This document shows, one piece after another, positions 10,001 to 17,103 of a stretch of 64,000 bases of DNA. The stretch covers positions 1-64,000 of the forward strand of contig JARROJ010000004.1 in the NCBI GenBank assembly GCA_037384065.1, written 5' to 3'. The notes beneath the pieces are model-generated. The model searched no databases, was not told where the DNA came from, and was given only the letters and a program-made list of their open reading frames with translations. The position numbers and the translations under genes are program-made. Numbering within the stretch: position 1 is the stretch's first letter; each line of letters starts with the position of its first letter. The DNA comes from JABDPF01 sp037384065. GTDB taxonomy: Bacteria > Pseudomonadota > Gammaproteobacteria > Xanthomonadales > SZUA-36.

Positions 10001-10175
10001 GCTGCCGCTGATGCTGATGCCCGGTGCGGGTACCGAGCTGTACCGTGGCATGGCCGCGGTGATCGTCGGCGGCATGCTGCTCAGCACCCTGTTCACCCTG
10101 ATCCTGCTTCCCAGCCTGCTGCGCGTCCACGAAGAGCGCTTCGCAGACCCGGAGGCCGTCCCCGAGGCATCATGA
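7092..10175 (+). CDS. efflux RND transporter permease subunit
   Basis: 1027-residue inner-membrane proton-driven pump of the AcrB/HAE-RND superfamily. The N-terminus (SLSNPVAVVVACILLVIFGVLSLLRLPIQMTPDISRPEISVSTSWRGA-like) is the first membrane helix and start of the porter domain. Two sets of membrane helices follow (about residues 330-540 and 850-1010), with GLAFATGMVLDAAIVVLENIFR in the first, the usual helix 4 region with paired acidic residues. The chosen start is GTG 7092, giving the family length; the frame continues upstream without similarity and across the TATAAT. Here the pump gene comes before the adaptor gene (10177), the reverse of acrAB. An outer membrane channel gene is not nearby. 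Confidence 0.93.
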   Translation: MTLTKISLSNPVAVVVACILLVIFGVLSLLRLPIQMTPDISRPEISVSTSWRASAPNEIESEIIEPQEDVLRSIPGLLRMQSSANFGRGSINLQFAIGTDMNRALIEVMNRLNQVPRYPVDANEPMITVGADDFERIIAWFVISAVPDNDRPIESYQDFVDDVVIQRLERVPGISSVGSFGGRPHEVRITFDPYQAANMGIDLTRIPMQLGSNADVSAGMNEVGRRDYTIRFRGKYEADELGELVLEWREGRPVFLRDVARVGMEMVDTTNILHESGQPSIAVYVVPETGVNVYEVMDGVKAEVASMADNELARAGLKIAQSSDDTEYISASVGMVRNNLLLGVSLAVAVLWWFLRKFRATLIVALSIPLCGMIAFMVLDFAGRTLNIISLAGLAFATGMVLDAAIVVLENIFRQREHGHDGDEASLRGVSQVWGALLASTATTVAIFMPVIFLQNEAGQLFSDLAVTISAAVVGSLLVAVTVLPTAAADLIRGEAIDDHHKHWWRWVTNHIMTWTDTPRRRTTWIVTLISLPVVVAAALLPPADYLPEGKQNFIFGIMLTAPGMGMETTREELVEEVERRLAPYLSGEKDPQIESYFIGSAKGWGTFIGGRAVDPDDVDALLDVFNREIMTGFPDTFGFANRRPIFGGSRGGRKIDIDLSADSFESLLGAGRAGFFTIMQELPGANIQPSPGLELAEPEIRLIPDDRKVAEVGWNRSQLSTAVRALGDGAFLGEYFDGTRRYNIILRAENWFSPEELGAIPVATADGGVHALGELVRVQREAGPSSIRRVDRRRTLTLEVTPPTAMPMEQALEIVQDRVAPAIMANMPENGTIKYRGTAEALEEALTSMTGSFLLAVVILYLLISALFRSFKDSLLVILTLPMATVGGILSLRIVDLALSGSGGQPMDLLTMIGFIILLGLVVNNAILLVYRARDAEREGMSRRDAVESAVRLRLRPILMSTTTSIFGMLPLMLMPGAGTELYRGMAAVIVGGMLLSTLFTLILLPSLLRVHEERFADPEAVPEAS

Positions 10176-10176
10176 C

Positions 10177-11241
10177 ATGAGTATGATTGGTATGATCCCG
10201 CGCGCGCTGCGTTTTCGAACGACCCTGCTGCTCGCCCTGTGCCTGCTGCCGGTCGCAGCGCCGGCGCAGACGGGCGGACCGGCGCTGGTCCGGGTGGCCA
10301 CGGCCGAAGTCAAGGATATCGCGCCCCTGACCCTGATCCCCGGCACCGTGATCAGCCGCGACGATGCGCGCTTGTCCGCGGAGGTGCCGGGGCGCCTGAC
10401 CGAGGTGCTCGACGTGGGAACGCCGGTCAGTCGCGGCGACGTCGTCGCGCGCATCGAGGATACCTCCTTGCGCCTGCAGAACGCCGAGTTACAGGCCCTC
10501 GTGCAGCGGGCGGAGGCGCGTCTGCGTTTCCTGGTCGGCGAAGAGGAGCGGTTCGCCAAGCTGGCCGAATCGAACCTCGCCGCGGCGACCCAGCTGGACC
10601 AGACCCGCTCGGACCGGGACGTCGCGCGCGGGGATCTGGACGTGGCGCGCGCGCGGCTGGAGCAGAACGAGGATCGTTTGTCGCGCACCCGGATCGCCGC
10701 GCCGTACGACGGGATCATCGTGGAGCGCCTGATGACGCCGGGAGAGCGCGTCGTCGAGGGCGATCCGGTCGTTCGGCTGGTCAACCCCGAGAATCTCGAA
10801 GTCATCGCCCGCGCGCCGCTGGAGTACTACGGTTTCGTGAAACGCGGACAGGCGCTGGCTTTGCATGCGGGCGAACGTGTCGTGACCGGCATCGTCCGCA
10901 CCGTCGTCGCGGTCGGCGATCTGAGTACGCACCAGTTCGAGTTGCGGCTGGATCTCGAGGGGCGCCCGTTCCCGGTCGGCCAGACCTTGCGGGTCGCGAT
11001 TCCGGTTTCCGATTCGCGCGCCGCCCTGACCGTGCCGCGGGACGCGCTGGTGCTGCGCCCCGACGGGCAGAGCGTGTTCGTCATCGGCGATGACGATACG
11101 GCCCGCCAGGTGCCGGTGACGGTTGGCGTCGGCCAGGGGCCGGACCTCGAGATCAGCGGGGCCGTCGAATCCGGCGACCGGGTCGTCATCCGGGGCAATG
11201 AACGACTGCAGGCCGGGCAGGCGGTCCGCATCATGGAGTGA
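10177..11241 (+). CDS. efflux RND transporter periplasmic adaptor subunit
   Basis: 354-residue membrane fusion protein (HlyD/AcrA type) that bridges the pump to an outer membrane channel. A signal peptide (residues 1-30, LLLALCLLPVAAPAQ) is followed by a lipoyl-like half (IPGTVISRDDARLSAEVPGRLTEV), a coiled-coil hairpin rich in Arg/Glu/Ala (about 85-155), the second lipoyl half (TRIAAPYDGIIVERLMTPGERV) and beta-barrel and membrane-proximal domains. Its ATG lies one base after the stop of the pump gene, so the two are co-transcribed and probably translationally coupled. In-frame ATG codons at 10183 and 10192 are alternative starts. No lipobox is visible. Confidence 0.93.
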   Translation: MSMIGMIPRALRFRTTLLLALCLLPVAAPAQTGGPALVRVATAEVKDIAPLTLIPGTVISRDDARLSAEVPGRLTEVLDVGTPVSRGDVVARIEDTSLRLQNAELQALVQRAEARLRFLVGEEERFAKLAESNLAAATQLDQTRSDRDVARGDLDVARARLEQNEDRLSRTRIAAPYDGIIVERLMTPGERVVEGDPVVRLVNPENLEVIARAPLEYYGFVKRGQALALHAGERVVTGIVRTVVAVGDLSTHQFELRLDLEGRPFPVGQTLRVAIPVSDSRAALTVPRDALVLRPDGQSVFVIGDDDTARQVPVTVGVGQGPDLEISGAVESGDRVVIRGNERLQAGQAVRIME

Positions 11242-11259
11242 TGGCGGACCGGCGTCGAC

Positions 11260-12552
11260 ATGGCCCGACGAAACCTGCTTGAGCGGCTGATCGCGGTCGA
11301 GCCCGGGGAATGGCCCCGGCTGGCGCTGGCCTTTTTCTATTTTTTCTTCCTGCTCGGCGGCTATTTCATGCTGCGCCCCCTGCGCGGCGCCGTGGCGGCC
11401 AACAACAGCGACATTCTGCACTGGTTGTACACCGCGACCTTTCTGACGATGCTGGCCATCGTGCCGGTTTTCGGATTTCTGGTCGCGCGTTTCCGGCGCG
11501 GTCAGTTCGTTCCGGGCATCTACCTGTTTTTCATCGTGCACCTGGTATTGTTCGCGATCGGTTTCGAGGACGATGCGACACCGCAGTGGATGCAGCGGAC
11601 GTTCTACGTCTGGCTCAGCGTGTTCAACCTGTTCGTCGTATCGATTTTCTGGAGTTTCATGGCGGACATTTTCCGCCCGGGGCAGGCGCAGCGACTGTTC
11701 GGGTTCATCATGGCCGGCGGCAGTATCGGAGCGATCATCGCGCCATCGTTCACCAAGGCCATCGTGCCCGCTTACGGCGCGACCGGGGTAATGCTGACGG
11801 GCGCCGCCTGCCTGCTCGTCGCCACCGCGCTCGCGGTCGCGATGGGGCGCTACGCCCGGCGCGAAAAGCACGACCACCCCAGCGAAGTCATCGGCGGCAG
11901 TGTCTGGGAGGGCGCCGTGCGGGTCTTCCGGTCGGAGTACCTCCTGTACGCCTGCCTTTTGATGTTGCTGCATAACCTGACGTCGACCTTCCTGTTCAAC
12001 GGGCTGGCCGTGCTGGTCGATCGCAACATCACGGGCTTCGACGAGCGAACGACGTTTTTCAGTCATGTCGACCAGACCGTCCAGGTGCTGGCGTTCCTGT
12101 TCCAGTTCTTCATCACCTCGCGCCTGGTGCGGCATCTCGGCATGCAACGCACGCTGTCGATGGTGCCGTTCGTCCTGGCCGGGGGCTTCGTCGTACTGGG
12201 CAGTTCGATGGGCCTGGTGCTGTTCGCGGCGGTGCAGGTCGCGCAGCGGTCGCTGAATTACGGCGTGATCGGCCCGGTCAAGGAAATGCTGTTCACGGTG
12301 GTCGATCGCGAGACCAAGTACAAGAGCAAGAATTTCATCGATACGGCGGTCTACCGGGGCAGCGATGTGACCGCGAGCTGGATCTTCAAGGGGTTGGTCT
12401 CGTCCGGTTTCTCGCTGGCCCAGATCGCCTGGATGTACCTGCCGGTGATGGGTCTGTGGGGTTACGGGGCGTGGCGGCTCGGCCGCCTGTATACCGATCT
12501 TCGGGCCCGGGCGGCGGAGGATCCCGGCGGGCGTGCGTCCCGCGCGCCCTGA
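11260..12552 (+). CDS. nucleotide transporter-like (NTP/NDP exchange or MFS-type) membrane protein
   Basis: 430 residues with about eleven hydrophobic segments. The sequence resembles the bacterial branch of the ATP/ADP translocase (Npt/Tlc) family and MFS-like proteins: FFYFFFLLGGYFMLRPLRGAVA in the first helix, SIFWSFMADIFRPGQAQRLFGFIMAGGSIGA in the middle, and a conserved block near residue 345 with VVDRETKYKSKNFIDTAVYRGSDVTASW. Free-living bacteria often carry such proteins without known substrates, so transport of nucleotides is not claimed. It follows the RND adaptor by 18 bases and may belong to the same transcript. The stop abuts the stop of the convergent btuD with no spacer. Confidence 0.8.
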   Translation: MARRNLLERLIAVEPGEWPRLALAFFYFFFLLGGYFMLRPLRGAVAANNSDILHWLYTATFLTMLAIVPVFGFLVARFRRGQFVPGIYLFFIVHLVLFAIGFEDDATPQWMQRTFYVWLSVFNLFVVSIFWSFMADIFRPGQAQRLFGFIMAGGSIGAIIAPSFTKAIVPAYGATGVMLTGAACLLVATALAVAMGRYARREKHDHPSEVIGGSVWEGAVRVFRSEYLLYACLLMLLHNLTSTFLFNGLAVLVDRNITGFDERTTFFSHVDQTVQVLAFLFQFFITSRLVRHLGMQRTLSMVPFVLAGGFVVLGSSMGLVLFAAVQVAQRSLNYGVIGPVKEMLFTVVDRETKYKSKNFIDTAVYRGSDVTASWIFKGLVSSGFSLAQIAWMYLPVMGLWGYGAWRLGRLYTDLRARAAEDPGGRASRAP

Positions 12553-13341
12553 CTAGACGGTCGAATCCGGCGGTTCCGTCGGATGGAAGCGCGGGCCCTG
12601 GCGGCCCTCGATACGTTCCACCGGGCAACCGTACAACCGCTCGAGGCTCGTCTCGTCCAGCATCGCGGAGGTCTCGCCGGCGCACCATGCGCCGTCGCCG
12701 AACAGCATCACGACGTGGCTGCAGTAGCGTGCCGCGAGGTTGATGTCGTGCAGCGCGGCCAGGGCGGAGCCGTTCGCGCGCCGCACGTGCTCGCCGACCA
12801 TGCGCATGATCTTCAACTGGTGGCGCGGGTCGAGGTGGTTCGTCGGTTCGTCCAGCAGCATGACATCGGGTTCCTGGACCAGCAGGGCGGCAAACGCGAG
12901 TCGGCGTGCCTCGCCCCCGGAAAGTCCCGTGACCGAGCGGTTTTCGAACCCCGCCAGATCGACCGCGGCCAGCGCCTGGCGGGCTTTCTCGATATCGGCG
13001 GGCCCCTCGCGCTCCCAGTAGCCCAGGTGCGGATGGCGTCCGGTCAGCACCGTCTGCAGCACGCTGGAATCGAACACGTACGCCGTGTGCTGCTGGAGCA
13101 TGCCGAGGTGCCGCGCCAGCAGCTTGCGGGGCAGCACGGCGATATCGCGCGATTGCAGCGTGACCCGGCCCGCGGCGGGTTCGAGCAGGCCGGTCAGGCA
13201 GCGCAGGAGGGTCGTCTTGCCGATGCCGTTCGGCCCGAGCAGGCCCCAGAACTGGCCCGGAAGGATTTCGAGGCTCAGGTCGTCGACGACCCGCGTTCCG
13301 GCGATCCGCACGTCGAGTCCGGTGCAGGCCAGGACGGTCAC
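12553..13341 (-). CDS. btuD: ABC transporter ATP-binding protein, probably vitamin B12 import
   Basis: 262-residue ATPase of the FecE/BtuD type. Walker A GPNGIGKTT, signature LSGGEARR, Walker B VMLLDEPTNHLD and the switch histidine in ALHDIN are all present. It starts at GTG 13341, whose GTGA overlaps the TGA stop of the permease gene, so the two are co-translated. It would power uptake through the FecCD permease across the inner membrane. Assignment to cobalamin rather than iron-siderophore rests on the riboswitch-controlled btuB receptor 3.7 kb away and on overall similarity; haem or siderophore transport is the alternative. The ATG often used by predictors further upstream would overlap the whole permease gene in another frame and is not credible. 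Confidence 0.85.
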   Translation of the reverse strand: MTVLACTGLDVRIAGTRVVDDLSLEILPGQFWGLLGPNGIGKTTLLRCLTGLLEPAAGRVTLQSRDIAVLPRKLLARHLGMLQQHTAYVFDSSVLQTVLTGRHPHLGYWEREGPADIEKARQALAAVDLAGFENRSVTGLSGGEARRLAFAALLVQEPDVMLLDEPTNHLDPRHQLKIMRMVGEHVRRANGSALAALHDINLAARYCSHVVMLFGDGAWCAGETSAMLDETSLERLYGCPVERIEGRQGPRFHPTEPPDSTV

Positions 13342-14321
13342 TGCTTGATCCTCGCGCGGTTGAGCAGCAGCAGGAAGAGCGGGACGCCGAGCAGGGCCGT
13401 AACCACGCCCACCGGCAATTGCCGGGGCGCCAGCAGCGTGCGCGCCAGCGTATCGGAAAGAACCAGGAACAGGCCGCCGAACATGGCGGCCGCCGGCAAC
13501 AGGATGCGGTGGTCGGACCCGACCAGAAGCCGCATGAGGTGGGGCACGATGAGTCCGACGAAACCGATGTTGCCGGCGATCGACACCGCCGTCGCGGTCA
13601 GCACGGAGGCCAGCAGGTAAACGGCCCACAGCAGTTTGCGTGTCGGCTCGCCCAGTAAGCGTGCGGTCGTTTCGCCCATCGCCAGCACGTTGAGGCTGCG
13701 GGCCATGCCGATGCAGACGATGAAGATGAGCAGGAGTACGGCCACGGTCCAGGCGGGCAGGTGGGCGTAGCTCAGATCGCCGATCAACCAGAACAGCATG
13801 CCGCGCAGGCTGCCGTCCGGGCCGAGCGTCAGTAGCAGGCTGATCAGCGCGGCCCAGCCCGAGGCGGTGACGACACCCGTCAACAGCAGGCGCGTGCGAC
13901 TCCAGGGGCCTTCGCCGCGAGCCAGGCTGAACACGATCACGATCGAGAGCAGTGCGCCGCCCCACGCCAGCCCGGGAAGGACTGCTGCGGAGGCGCCCAG
14001 CGTCATGCCGAACAGCGCGGCGAACGACGCGCCCCCGGACACGCCGAGAATGTACGGGTCGGCCAGCGGATTGCGCAGCAGCACCTGCATCAGGCAGCCG
14101 GACAGGGAGAGCAGGGCGCCGACCGTCCAGGCGGCGCCGGCCCGGGGCAGGCGCAGGCGCCAGACCAGTTCGCCGTGGGCGGAGGCCGGGTCGCGCACCG
14201 CCGCCAGCCACTGGCCCGCGTCCAGATCGACCGAGCCGATCGCGGTCGCGACCAGAATGCTGGCCGCGGAAAGGAATGCCAGCAGCAGGAACAGCAGGCG
14301 GCGTTGTGCTGTTGGCATCAT
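13338..14321 (-). CDS. btuC: FecCD-family ABC transporter permease, probably vitamin B12 import
   Basis: 327 residues with about nine or ten membrane helices. FecCD/BtuC marks include RLPRAGAAWTVGALLSLSGCLMQVLLRNPLADPYILGVSGGASFAA, GxxT(G/S) blocks around LLLTGVVTASGWAALISL, the coupling segment NIGFVGLIVPHLMRLLVGSDHR and a C-terminal LPVGVVTALLGVPLFLLLL. It forms the inner membrane channel of an importer with btuD. No periplasmic binding protein (btuF) is next to it or elsewhere in the window. It is divergent from rppH. I see no riboswitch in front of this gene, unlike btuB. Confidence 0.88.
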   Translation of the reverse strand: MMPTAQRRLLFLLLAFLSAASILVATAIGSVDLDAGQWLAAVRDPASAHGELVWRLRLPRAGAAWTVGALLSLSGCLMQVLLRNPLADPYILGVSGGASFAALFGMTLGASAAVLPGLAWGGALLSIVIVFSLARGEGPWSRTRLLLTGVVTASGWAALISLLLTLGPDGSLRGMLFWLIGDLSYAHLPAWTVAVLLLIFIVCIGMARSLNVLAMGETTARLLGEPTRKLLWAVYLLASVLTATAVSIAGNIGFVGLIVPHLMRLLVGSDHRILLPAAAMFGGLFLVLSDTLARTLLAPRQLPVGVVTALLGVPLFLLLLNRARIKQ

Positions 14322-14416
14322 GAGAACGGTTGGATTAACATTTCAGAAACGGCGTTTTCGAAGTATCACACGCCCCAATCCGGGCAGGCAAGCAAAGTAT
14401 TGGCCAAAGGCGACCC

Positions 14417-14442
14417 GCCCGCCCTGGTTGGGTAAGGCGGGC
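14417..14442 (+). promoter_or_regulatory. hairpin in the rppH leader
   Basis: GCCCGCC (14417-14423) pairs with GGCGGGC (14436-14442) around a 12-base loop, 16 bases before the rppH start. It has no T-run and so is not a terminator. It would sit at the edge of the ribosome-binding region of the rppH mRNA. Confidence 0.4.
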
Positions 14443-14458
14443 GCAACGAGACATCCAT

Positions 14459-14950
14459 ATGATCGATCCGGACGGATTCAGACCCAATGTAGCCATCGTG
14501 CTGATCAACGAGCAGCGGCGCGTGTTCTGGGCGCAGCGCGCGAGCAACGACGGCTGGCAGTTCCCGCAGGGCGGGATGCGGTCCGATGAAACGCCGGTCG
14601 AGGCCATGTACCGCGAACTGCAGGAGGAAACCGGCCTCGAGCCCCGGCATGTCCAGTTGATCGGGTCCACGCCCGGCTGGCTGCGCTACCGCCTGCCCAA
14701 GCGTTATCGGCGGCATGCCAGCAAACCGCTGTGCATCGGCCAGAAACAGGTCTGGTTCCTGCTGCATTTCCTCGGCGACGATTCGGCGTTCAGCCTCGAC
14801 AGCTGCCCGGACCCTGAATTCCGCACGTTCCGATGGGTGGATTTCTGGTACCCGGTCGATAACGTGATCCGCTTCAAGCGGTCGGTCTACCAGAAAGCGC
14901 TACGCCTGCTTGAGCCGATGGCCGAGTCCCACCTCGGTTCCATGAAGTAG
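14459..14950 (+). CDS. rppH: RNA pyrophosphohydrolase
   Basis: 163-residue Nudix hydrolase that removes pyrophosphate from the 5' end of triphosphorylated RNA, opening it to RNase E decay. The Nudix box is complete: G38, E44, then REL(Q)EETGL at 52-60, with the catalytic glutamates E53, E56 and E57. The flanks match RppH rather than other Nudix enzymes: GFRPNVAIVLIN at the N-terminus, WQFPQGG, PKRYRR, and IGQKQVWFLL; the C-terminal FWYPVDNVIRFKRSVYQKAL block is also typical. Length agrees with E. coli RppH (176). It is transcribed divergently from btuC. The ribosome site is weak, and the start is preceded by a hairpin. Confidence 0.95.
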   Translation: MIDPDGFRPNVAIVLINEQRRVFWAQRASNDGWQFPQGGMRSDETPVEAMYRELQEETGLEPRHVQLIGSTPGWLRYRLPKRYRRHASKPLCIGQKQVWFLLHFLGDDSAFSLDSCPDPEFRTFRWVDFWYPVDNVIRFKRSVYQKALRLLEPMAESHLGSMK

Positions 14951-15007
14951 CGTCCGTGCATCGTCACGGCTTGACTTGAACCCGGCCCGCCCGCATTTTT
15001 AACCGCG

Positions 15008-15559
15008 ATGTTTCCCAACACCAGCCAACCCTGTACCTTCGAGCGCGACTGCGACGTCGTGATGATCCCCGCCGGGGACACCGTGACGATCCCCGCCGGC
15101 ACCGTCGCGTACATCACCCAGGCGCTGGGCGGCAGCTTCACGGTGTTCGTCGACGGCAACCTGTTCCGGGTCGCGGGCGTGGACGCGGACGCCATCGGCA
15201 AGCAGCCGGTGATGCCGCCGAGTCTTCCGGAAGACGCCACCGACGACGACGTGGAGAACCTGCTCTGGGACCAGATGAAGACGGTTTACGATCCCGAGAT
15301 TCCCGTGAACATCGTCGACCTGGGCCTGGTCTATCGCTGTGAAATGAGCCGCAACGAGGCCGGCGAACTCGAGGTGGACGTGGACATGACGCTGACGGCG
15401 CCGGGCTGCGGTATGGGTGACATACTGGTGGACGACGTGCGTTCGAAACTCGAGCTGGTGCCCGGAATCGGCAAGGTGCGGGTCAACCTGGTGTTCGATC
15501 CGCCGTGGAACCACAACATGATGTCGGAAGTCGCCCGACTCGAAACCGGAATGTTCTGA
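15008..15559 (+). CDS. sufT: SufT family Fe-S cluster assembly protein
   Basis: 183 residues. The N-terminal 75 residues are specific to the SufT branch (FERDCDVVMIPAGDTVTIPAGT, then a GGSFTV block), and the C-terminal 100 residues are a DUF59/MIP18 domain with YDPEIPVNIVDLGLVY, TLTAPGCGMGD and VNLVFDPPWNHNMMSE. Such proteins help load iron-sulfur clusters onto client proteins; the cysteine in APGCGMGD is the conserved one. No suf or isc genes are adjacent. The ATG at 15008 has no Shine-Dalgarno sequence; a TTGACT at 14971-14976 with a weak -10 near 14994 would put the transcript start at or next to the ATG. It converges on apbE, with a hairpin between them. Confidence 0.92.
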   Translation: MFPNTSQPCTFERDCDVVMIPAGDTVTIPAGTVAYITQALGGSFTVFVDGNLFRVAGVDADAIGKQPVMPPSLPEDATDDDVENLLWDQMKTVYDPEIPVNIVDLGLVYRCEMSRNEAGELEVDVDMTLTAPGCGMGDILVDDVRSKLELVPGIGKVRVNLVFDPPWNHNMMSEVARLETGMF

Positions 15560-15565
15560 CCCGTA

Positions 15566-15599
15566 TCGGGTCGGCGGCCGATCCGCGCGCCGGACCCGA
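15566..15599. terminator. hairpin between convergent sufT and apbE
   Basis: TCGGGTC (15566-15572) pairs with GACCCGA (15593-15599), and GGCG/CGCC extends the stem after one bulged base. It lies in the 52-base gap between two convergent genes. There is no T-run on either side, so intrinsic termination is uncertain. Confidence 0.4.
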
Positions 15600-15611
15600 G
15601 CCATCGCTCCG

Positions 15612-16643
15612 TCAATCCACGATTTCGCTTTCGATGCCGTCCAGCAGCTCGATGCGCCCGGCCATGCGCTCCGTCTGGTAGACCTTGCCGGCAGCGTCGA
15701 TCATCAGCACCTGGTCCAGGCCGAGCGACTGCGCGACGTCGCGCCAACCGGACCGTCCGGCGACGATCAGCGCGGTGGCCGCGGCGTCGGCCAGCAGTCC
15801 CTCGCTTGCGATCACCGTGACGGATGCGAGGTCCTCGACCGGCCAGCCGTTGCGGGGGTCGAGGATATGCGGATATCGCCGGGTTTCTTCCTGGCGAAAG
15901 CGTTCGTAGTTGCCCGACGTGAAAATGGCCTCGTCGCGCCCGGTTTCCAGGCTGCCGACGATGCCGCCGCCCGGCGCCCGGACCGCGATCCGCCACGGTC
16001 GGTCCCCGTGGCTGCCGATCACCCGCAGATCACCGCCCGCGTTGACGATGGCGTTATCGATTCCGAGTTCGCGCAGTTGGGCGCAGGCGATGTCGATCGC
16101 GTAGCCCTTGGCGACGGCGCCGAAGTCGAGTTGCACGGCGGGATTGGACGATTCCAGGCGCAGGCCGTCGATCCGTATATCCCGCGTGGACGGCTGCTTC
16201 GCCAGCAGGGCTTCGACATCGGATCGATCCGGGGGCGGGCCGATGATCGGGTATTCCGAGGTATGGAACCCCCAGAGGCGGATCAGGGCGCCGATCGCCG
16301 GGTTGAATCGGCCGCCGGTCAGCCGTTCGAGTTCCTGCGAGCGGCGCACCAGTTCGACGATGTCTTCGCTGGCGGTGATGGCCTCCCCACGGGCGAAAGC
16401 CGCGTTGATCCGGGTCAGTTCGCCAGGTTCCCAGGCGTGCCAGTCGCGGTGCATGCGCCGGAAGGTTTCCTGCAGGCGCGCGAACGCGCGGTCGGCCTGC
16501 GCCTCGTCCACATCCCACAGCGTGACGCCGGTGAGGGTGCCGAAGACGTAGAACTCGGCCTGACGGCTGGTGGGTTCCTCGCGACACCCCACCGTCAGCA
16601 GGGTGGCGAGCAGGAGCACGGCGATCACGGGAAGACGCATCAT
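15612..16643 (-). CDS. apbE: FAD:protein FMN transferase
   Basis: 343 residues. ApbE-type enzymes attach FMN covalently to a Ser/Thr of target proteins in the periplasm, for example NosR, RnfG or NqrB/C. An N-terminal export signal (MMRLPVIAVLLLATLLTVGC) ends in a cysteine that could be lipidated, although the lipobox is not canonical. Family marks are FYVFGTLTGVTLWD, GRFNPAIGALIRLWGF, LDFGAVAKGYAID, NAGGDLRVIG, HILDPRNGWPVEDLASVTVIA and LADAAATALIVAG. The stop is at 15612; the start is ATG 16643 (or 16640), with no ribosome site. A TATCTT -10 at 16650-16655 would give a nearly leaderless mRNA. An FNR-like box at 16680-16693 is placed to control it together with ygbA, which suggests a role in anaerobic or nitrogen-oxide respiration. 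Confidence 0.93.
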   Translation of the reverse strand: MMRLPVIAVLLLATLLTVGCREEPTSRQAEFYVFGTLTGVTLWDVDEAQADRAFARLQETFRRMHRDWHAWEPGELTRINAAFARGEAITASEDIVELVRRSQELERLTGGRFNPAIGALIRLWGFHTSEYPIIGPPPDRSDVEALLAKQPSTRDIRIDGLRLESSNPAVQLDFGAVAKGYAIDIACAQLRELGIDNAIVNAGGDLRVIGSHGDRPWRIAVRAPGGGIVGSLETGRDEAIFTSGNYERFRQEETRRYPHILDPRNGWPVEDLASVTVIASEGLLADAAATALIVAGRSGWRDVAQSLGLDQVLMIDAAGKVYQTERMAGRIELLDGIESEIVD

Positions 16644-16649
16644 GACGAA

Positions 16650-16721
16650 AAGATACCACGTCTGCCGCCTGTGGATGGCTTGATCACGGTCAAATTGATG
16701 TATCGGAAATACCCTTAAAAT
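16650..16721. promoter_or_regulatory. divergent apbE/ygbA control region with an FNR/DNR-like box
   Basis: TTGAT-CACG-GTCAA at 16680-16693 differs in one base from the FNR/DNR consensus TTGAT-N4-ATCAA. To the right, TAAAAT at 16716-16721 would start transcription at about 16728, exactly 41.5 bases from the box centre, the class II activator position. To the left, TATCTT on the minus strand (16655-16650) would start at about 16643-16645, 41.5-43.5 bases from the centre. One box can thus serve both genes. Confidence 0.6.
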
Positions 16722-16728
16722 GCAGGGC

Positions 16729-17103
16729 ATGGACGGACTCGACGGACGACTGCGGCGGGAATACCGCGCACTGGAGTGCATGACGCGCATCTACTGCGCG
16801 CAGCATCATGTCGACCATCGAGGCGCTGCGCTGTGTCCCGATTGCGCGAAGCTGATGCAGTACGCGCACCGACGGCTCGAGAAGTGCCCGTACGGGGTGT
16901 CCAAGCCGACCTGCGCCAAGTGCCCGATCCATTGTTACAAACCGGCCCAGCGCGAGGCGGTTCGGGGCATCATGCGGTACGCCGGACCGCGCATGACCTG
17001 GCGCCATCCCTGGCATGCCCTGGTCCACGTCTTTGACAAGCTGCGGCGGGTGCGGCAACCGCGGGAACTGCGCGACGCTAGGGTAGCCAGGACAGGGAAA
17101 TGA
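16729..17103 (+). CDS. ygbA: nitrous oxide-stimulated promoter family protein (YgbA-like)
   Basis: 124 residues, cysteine-rich and basic, cytosolic. It matches the YgbA family: LRREYRALECMTRIYCAQHH at the start, CPDCAKLMQYAHRRLEKCPYG, and KPTCAKCPIHCYKPAQREAVRGIMRYAGPRM. The spaced cysteines suggest metal or Fe-S binding. The biochemical role is unknown; E. coli ygbA is induced by nitric oxide. I chose ATG 16729 because the alternative ATG at 16720 overlaps the predicted -10 (16716-16721); neither has a Shine-Dalgarno site. It shares an FNR-like box with the divergent apbE. The last 26 bases overlap the end of the convergent btuB. Confidence 0.88.
   Translation: MDGLDGRLRREYRALECMTRIYCAQHHVDHRGAALCPDCAKLMQYAHRRLEKCPYGVSKPTCAKCPIHCYKPAQREAVRGIMRYAGPRMTWRHPWHALVHVFDKLRRVRQPRELRDARVARTGK

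Noticed and set aside
12553..14211. Extended start for btuD at 14211
   Set aside because: The extra 290 codons run through btuC in another frame; the GTG at 13341 begins the ATPase domain and overlaps the btuC stop.
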